This document shows, piece by piece, positions 60,116-64,000 of a DNA stretch of 64,000 nt. The notes below the pieces were generated by a model, which ran no database searches, was not told the DNA's origin, and saw only the letters and a program-made list of their open reading frames with translations. Source of the DNA: Amoebidium appalachense (Eukaryota > Ichthyosporea); the NCBI GenBank assembly GCA_963693365.1, contig CAVNZM010000002.1, forward strand, positions 15,748,001-15,812,000, read 5' to 3'. How positions within the stretch are numbered: position 1 is the stretch's first letter; each line of letters starts with the position of its first letter. Both the position numbers and the translations under genes were made by a program.

Positions 60116-63100
60116 AGGGGGGGGAGGGGGGGGAGGGGGAGCAAAAAAAAGGGCAGGCGGGAGGGCTGGGGTGGAGGGTGGGGGGAGTTAACCAACCTGG
60201 TAGGCGACAGACTCGATCACAGCCCTGCACACATGGTTTGCATTCGTGTACATGGTCATGCCGATGATGGCAGCACGTGCATCCTCGTACCACTGGTCCG
60301 CATACACTCCGAAAAACGCTGGAACAAAATAGATCCCACCGTTGTCCTCCACCTGCTTGGCGCGGTTTTCAATACCAAATGCACTGTCGATTATGCCAAG
60401 GTTATCTCTTAGCCACTCAGCGGGATAACCTGCCGTGCCGCCGATGTATGATTCAAGGGTGTATGTGGTGGGGGCGTCAGGGCCCAGTTTGTATGCGGGG
60501 GTAGTCAGCAGGCCCGTGTTAGAGTGCACTGGCTTGGTGCCGGTGTTGACCATGATGAAGCACCCCGTGCGGAAGGTCACCTTGGCCTGCCCGGCCTGTG
60601 GACGTGGGAGATGTATTAGTAAAGGGTGGGTTAGATCAAAGGTTTGAGGGGTGGGTGGGTGCTGGGTTGAGTGTGTGAGTGTGGAGTTGGGGAAGTTGGG
60701 TGGGGGATGGGGGTTGGGTAGATGGGTGGGTGGGGGGGGGTGGGGGGTGTGGTGGGGGGAGGGGGGCGGGAGAGCATGCCTTTTTTTTTCTTTTTTTTTT
60801 GGGGGGGGGGGAGGGGGGGCTGAGGGGAGGGTGAACGGCTAGGGTTAGGAGCGAGTGCGGGCAGGTGGGGGGGAAGGGGGAGGGGAGGGCTGGAGAAGAG
60901 GGATAGGGCTTTGGAGGGGGGGGAGGGGGGAGGGGGGGGGTATACAAGGGGGGGGGGGGGGGGGAGGGGGGGGGTATACAAGGGGGGGGGGGGGGGGAGG
61001 GGGTTGGGAGTGACGGCATGGTAACAGATGTGCAGGCGAACCATGTTGGTCATGGTTTGCGCGGAGATAGACGGGGGCAGGAAGAGAGGGGGGAGGGGGG
61101 GAGAGGGGTGAGGGGGTGAGGCTGCAGGATGAAGAATCGTGAGCGGGAACGGTAAAGTTGCTAATCACTTTGCCATGCAATCGGGGGGGTGGATAAGGGC
61201 TGAGTGTACAACAATGTGTGTTTTTTTGGGTGTCTGTTCCTGTACGTGCATGTGCGTGCGTGTGTGTTTGCGTGGGTGTATGTGTGTGCGAGTGCGCATG
61301 CGTGTGTTCGTCCACCAGCATAAAGTCGTTACATTTCATATTTGTTTTTCATGCATACACACCTCGAAGCAAGCCTGGCCCACAAGCGAAGCCTGCTGAT
61401 TGGCCAGTACGGCCGCAATGGGCACCTTCACACCGCTGGCCGTGGTGTAGTGGCCATAGACCTCGGCACTCGATCGAATCTCAGGGAGACACTTAGGAGG
61501 TACCCCAAAAGCCGCACAGAGCTCTGGGTCCCACTGGCACGTTTTGATATTCATGAGAAGGGTGTGGCCTGTGACAGGAACGAGGGGTGAGAAAACATAA
61601 TGATTATCGGGAGAAGGAAAGGTGTCTAATTGAGATGGTGGGTGCTAAATGGCATCCCCGGGGGGGAGAAGGGGAGGGGATGGAAAGATGAAAGAGGTCG
61701 GTCAAACCAGGAAGCATAAATAGAATCCGTCAGAAAGCAACCAAATTCTTTTATTAGTGTATGTTTCCTTTGCAGCGGATTGCCCCTGGGGAGTGAGTGG
61801 GGAGAGAGGTAAGGGGAAAAGGAGCAAGCGGCCAGGCAGCCAAGGGGGGGACGGAAGGGGGGAATTGAGGGGGGAGGGGGGGAGGAGGGGGGGGGGAACG
61901 GAGAGGGAGGGAGGGGGGGAGGGGGGGGGGGAGGGGGGTTATTTGTACGTACCAGCGTTGGAGACATCAGTCACGTGCACACCACCATTGGGGCCACCGG
62001 TCAGATTCCACACTAGCCAAGAGTCCATAGTGCCAAATAAGGCAGTACCATTTTCCAGCGCCTCCTTGACCCCCTTAACATTCTCCATCAGCCACCTTAA
62101 TTTGGGTGCGCAGAACGCCTTCCCCACCGGCAGGCCTGCTTTCTCTTGGAAGATCATGCGGTCGCCATATGATTTGCAAATTCCGCTGGTGCGTGTGTCC
62201 GTCCATGGGATGTTGTTGTAAAGCGGCTTGCCAGTTGCCTTGTCCCAAACAATAACAGCACTGCGCTGAGTGGCAATACCAATAGCCTGGCCATGGGGAG
62301 GACAGGAAGTGTAAGAAAGGGGCAGCAGGAAAGCGCGGGCGGAGGGGGGGAAGAGGGGAAGGGGGGGGGGGGGGGGGGGGGGGGACATTTAAAAGAATGC
62401 AACGTCCAACCACATTGGCGTCATATAGACAAAACTCGATGATTCGCATCATCCCCGTCCGCCTACGGAGAATTGATGTGTGGTATGGCGTGTTCTGTTC
62501 TTGCGCACACTCTTTTCCCTTTCTATTTAGGGGCGAGGGGAGGGGGGGGGGGGGGAGGGGTGAGGGGGGTTGCAGTTGGGAGGGGTATAAGTGGCGGGGG
62601 GTGGGGGGTTGGGGGGAGGGAGGGAGGGGGTGGGAGGGGAAGGGATTTGTGGTGCTAACAATAGCATGTCACGGATACCCCTCCCCAAGGCCAGATAAAC
62701 AAAGCGGCCAATGGCGTTACGCAAAACCAACGCTGCACTTACTTATTAGAGTTATGTGTCAAGTCAACAAAATGTAATATATGTGGTGTATGAAAGTCAC
62801 AAATATTCATGATCTATTGGTAGGAGCACATGCTTATAACATTACAGGTACAAAAGCCTGAACAACACACCGCATTCACACGACCTGCCCACAAGTTCAC
62901 AAAGGTGCACAGAGAGAGATGCACTTGCACGAATACAAACACCACATATCGCACACACACCTTCACACGCTCGGTCTCGTCAACCCTGGAGAGACACTCC
63001 TCAATGCACATGCGCGAGTTCTCCCAAATTTCGGTGGCATTCTGCTCCACCCACCCCTCCTGCGGGTGGATGTCTCTGTGCTCGGCTGTGTAGCTGTACT

Positions 63101-63188
63101 CAATCTCCCCTCCGGACCGTGCCTTGAACAGCGTGAACCTGGTGTTCTTGGTGCCCTGGTCCAACGCGCCGATCAGGTTGTGTGCCAT
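59277..63188 (-). CDS. FGGY-family carbohydrate kinase, glycerol-kinase type, with altered active site
   Basis: Exons 62961-63188, 61953-62286, 61363-61568, 60197-60595 and 59277-59612, phase-consistent and GT-AG throughout, give 500 aa, the usual glycerol-kinase length. The first Met is at 63188. Family signs: GALDQGT near the N-terminus, QEGWVEQ, ATQRS...VWDKATGKPLYN, PWTDTRT, FGTMDSWLVWNLTGG, HVTDVSNA, LPEIRSSAEVYG, NQQASLVGQ, RTGCFIMVNTG, WLRDNLG, NANH, ESVAYQ, LQVDGHAVVNN. Compared with canonical glycerol kinases, the RE pair is RS, the glycerol-contacting Tyr is replaced by Ala (KAFCAPK), and the catalytic GDQQ Asp is Asn (ANQQ). The GAPYW loop and the DGG motif are also changed. It may act on another substrate or be inactive. 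Introns carry mainly G runs on the plus strand. The intron 4 acceptor is a C run followed directly by AG. Confidence 0.92.
59613..59634 (-). other. Poly-C polypyrimidine tract at a splice acceptor
   Basis: On the minus strand intron 4 of the FGGY kinase ends in about 16 consecutive C followed by AG, directly before the exon 5 Val codon. A TTCTAAACC branch-like motif precedes the run. Here the homopolymer itself is the polypyrimidine tract. Confidence 0.75.
59800..62660. repeat. Simple repeats in introns of the FGGY kinase gene
   Basis: T run then G run (59790-59840), G-rich DNA (60080-60140), mixed G-rich and T/G tracts (60700-60990), G-rich purine DNA (61840-61937), G run (62360-62384) and G-rich DNA (62535-62640). 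In the sense strand these are almost all C-rich. Confidence 0.85.
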
Positions 63189-64000
63189 GGTGACTCAGTT
63201 CACCTTTTTACTAAAAGTAATGACTTGGTTTGTTTGATAATACAATATGGATTTGTCGTGGTTTTTTTTTTTTTGCTCTTTTTTTTGCGACTCGCAAGAC
63301 TGAGAAGGTGGCCAGTGTGGCTGATGGTTTTATTTTATACCTTTGAACCTGCGGCCAGTGCCCGCGTGACACGGGAATCCGGATCTGGATGGCTCACAAA
63401 AGCAGCCAATCACAAGACTTAATATGTAACCAATAACGGCGTGTGTGAGCTTTGGAATGTCGAGGAACAATCGCTCTTAAGACTTGCAGTGGCCGGTGCT
63501 GGTAAATGACTCTAATGAAGAGCATAAGCAAGAATGCTGCAAAATAATGCAAAGCAGATGCCATCAAATGAGTAAAAATCTTTTCTGATAAACCTCGAAT
63601 ACTCTCCAAGGCCGCTATGTACAAGTTGTGCTTGTCACAAGGGAAAATGAAGTACGTGAGGAAGCGTTCAATTAGGCAAGGCCTAACGAGACCATAAATG
63701 GAGTACCAAACTATTTGTCTATTGGCTAGATTGATCAGATCATATGATTGGCAGATATCGCACCACGGCTTGGCCCACCGCGACCAGTGCTTTTTGGAGC
63801 ACCGTCGTCCACCGACCGGCCGCCGCCCCAGCCGTGGGGCTGTAGTACACGCAGAGTCTCTGCAGTGCGCGTGCCGTGATCCACGGAATAATTCCGGTCC
63901 TCGGATGGAAGCTTCTCTTTCCACAGTAGGAAGGTGCTCAAGGTCATCAAGGTCATGAGCCGTGTTCCCCGAGAATCACCCCCAAGGCCTCCTTCTCTGA
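63189..64000. promoter_or_regulatory. Upstream region of the FGGY kinase gene
   Basis: CCAAT boxes at 63406-63410 and 63430-63434 and a CArG-like CCATAAATGG at 63692-63701 lie 220-515 bp upstream of the start codon at 63188. The GC-rich end (63760-64000) has open frames on both strands but no start, splice or family evidence, so I leave it unassigned; a gene continuing past the window edge is possible. Confidence 0.4.

Noticed and set aside
63394-63924. 176-codon minus-strand frame upstream of the FGGY kinase
   Set aside because: No ATG in good context; it overlaps CCAAT/CArG promoter motifs, and opposite-strand frames are equally open.

Overview
The window is a piece of a eukaryotic nuclear genome with spliced genes (GT-AG introns, CTAAC/CTAAT-like branch points), one non-LTR retrotransposon family and an extreme load of simple repeats: poly-G/poly-C runs, (CA)n/(GT)n, (GA)n, (TA)n and poly-T followed by poly-G. 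The best lineage clue is a complete Cdc42 gene whose C-terminal third has the animal-type sequence rather than the fungal type. With CRE, CArG-like and CCAAT motifs upstream of genes, this suggests a unicellular holozoan (for example an ichthyosporean-like organism). The species cannot be fixed from the sequence.

Layout, left to right. 1-2194: low complexity and a promoter (E2F-like, CCAAT, CArG-like, CRE). 2195-4118 (+): two-exon gene for a 93-aa hydrophobic orphan. 6732-10647 (-): six-exon gene for a Met/Gly-rich protein with a possible CBM2-like beta-sandwich. 10700-22360: mostly repeats with two weak minus-strand exon pairs. 22364-23569 (+): 5'-inverted, truncated retrotransposon copy. 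25254-27864 (+): three-exon sugar-porter-type MFS transporter. 29575-30650: dense GGAAATTTCC palindromes arranged like heat-shock elements. 31440-33130 (+): possible small four-exon gene. 33560-36918 (-): four-exon gene for an 8-TM membrane protein. 38383-38612: MITE-like element. 39787-46430 (-): Cdc42, whose 4.8-kb second intron holds an array of a poly-G-flanked dispersed repeat. 47150-51525 (+): near-complete APE-type non-LTR retrotransposon. 54160-54484: cluster of CRE and CArG-like sites with no recognised gene. 56097-58559 (-): weak exon set. 59277-63188 (-): five-exon FGGY kinase of glycerol-kinase type with substituted active-site residues. 63189-64000: its upstream region.

The genes do not form one pathway. 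They are ordinary, independently transcribed eukaryotic genes (polarity GTPase, sugar transporter, carbohydrate kinase, membrane proteins) set in repeat-inflated introns and intergenic DNA. Coding sequence is only about a tenth of the window. Most long open frames here are read-through of simple repeats (poly-Pro, His-Thr, Cys-Val, Arg-Glu) and are not genes. All exon models were built by hand from splice signals and frame continuity and have no transcript support.
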